Origin: Candidatus Pacearchaeota archaeon
GTDB taxonomy: Archaea; Nanobdellota; Nanobdellia; Pacearchaeales; GW2011-AR1
Assembly: GCA_017609695.1 (NCBI GenBank)
Contig: JAFCDM010000062.1
Coordinates: 1-5,474, forward strand
DNA length: 5,474 nt
Direction of reading: 5' to 3'
The notes beneath the pieces were generated by a model. It was given only the letters and a program-made list of their open reading frames with translations. It was not told where the DNA came from and did no database searches. This document shows, in pieces, positions 5,229 through 5,474 of this stretch; position 1 is the first letter of the stretch, and the number at the start of each line of letters is the position of its first letter. A program made the position numbers and the translations under genes.

Positions 5229-5474
5229 TTAGATAAACCTCAAAGGACGAGTAAAAACAATTATTCTTCCATTAAAGCTTTTAACATTATATACTTCAAC
5301 TAAAACTCTACTTCCAACACTTATTTTTTCATATAAACCATTTCTAGAATTTTTAACAAATCCTCCAATTCTATTAAAAATTTTAAATGAAGGGTCCTTA
5401 CCAAACTTTTTCCTTGAAACTTGTATTGGTAATTTTTCTCCTTTTCTTAATTCATGAAAAATTTGAGCATCTAT
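5229..5474 (-). CDS. C-terminal end of an unrecognised protein with a possible OB/S1-like barrel (5' truncated)
   Basis: An uninterrupted minus-strand frame enters from the right edge and runs 81 residues to TAA at 5231-5229. The fragment starts IDAQIFHELRKGEKLPIQ, has a basic middle (SRKKFGKD) and ends in short beta-type strands: KISVGSRVLVEVYNV and GRIIVFTRPLRFI. Alternating hydrophobic strands with a turn at SFNG suggest a small beta barrel such as an OB or S1 fold, which would fit nucleic-acid binding, but I see no defining motif and do not name a family. Third positions are A/T-rich like its neighbours. The following gene starts 1 base after the stop, so the two are co-transcribed. Confidence 0.75.
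   Translation of the reverse strand: MDAQIFHELRKGEKLPIQVSRKKFGKDPSFKIFNRIGGFVKNSRNGLYEKISVGSRVLVEVYNVKSFNGRIIVFTRPLRFI

Noticed and set aside
1..5474. tRNA, rRNA, CRISPR array, insertion sequence or origin
   Set aside because: Looked for T-loop GTTC motifs with matching arms, regularly spaced repeats, transposase motifs and long terminal repeats; none found.

Overview
This is a low-GC archaeal window. Several traits point to a DPANN-type lineage (Woesearchaeota/Pacearchaeota-like): a two-ring Cdc48/VAT-type AAA+ ATPase, a zinc-ribbon/AbrB-type regulator, an archaeal S26B signal peptidase with the long post-serine loop typical of these small-genome archaea, and TATA boxes placed so that transcripts would start at or next to the ATG. 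TGA is used as a stop codon, so the standard code applies. The lineage assignment is inference from protein style, not from a marker gene.

Layout: (1) 3-212, the C-terminal end of an unrecognised plus-strand gene. (2) 213-483, an AT-rich gap with TATA-like boxes and a possible decayed small gene. (3) 484-779, a plus-strand small gene that appears frameshifted near 520. Its 3' end overlaps cdc48 convergently. (4) 739-3299, a two-gene minus-strand operon: a 92-residue protein with a zinc anti-sigma-like motif, then cdc48, coupled by an ATGA overlap. (5) 3337-3684, a minus-strand zinc ribbon plus AbrB/MazE-like regulator. It is preceded by an unusual 150-bp control region (about 3685-3836) holding a palindromic operator-like cluster and a potential long RNA hairpin. 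(6) 3842-4144, a minus-strand orphan of 100 residues with a clean leaderless promoter. (7) 4311-4938, a plus-strand signal peptidase I gene broken exactly at the catalytic serine region. (8) 4944-5227, a minus-strand Cys-rich small gene broken by a perfect 17-bp tandem duplication. It lies 1 nt downstream of (9) 5229-5474, the C-terminal end of an unrecognised minus-strand gene.

Two things stand out. First, the control region upstream of the zinc-ribbon/AbrB gene looks like an autoregulatory operator, a structured leader, or both. Second, three or four small genes around the intact 2.3-kb cdc48 have lost their reading frames by different kinds of indel, and in each case the original frame can be read. 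I see no tRNA, rRNA, CRISPR array, insertion sequence or replication origin.
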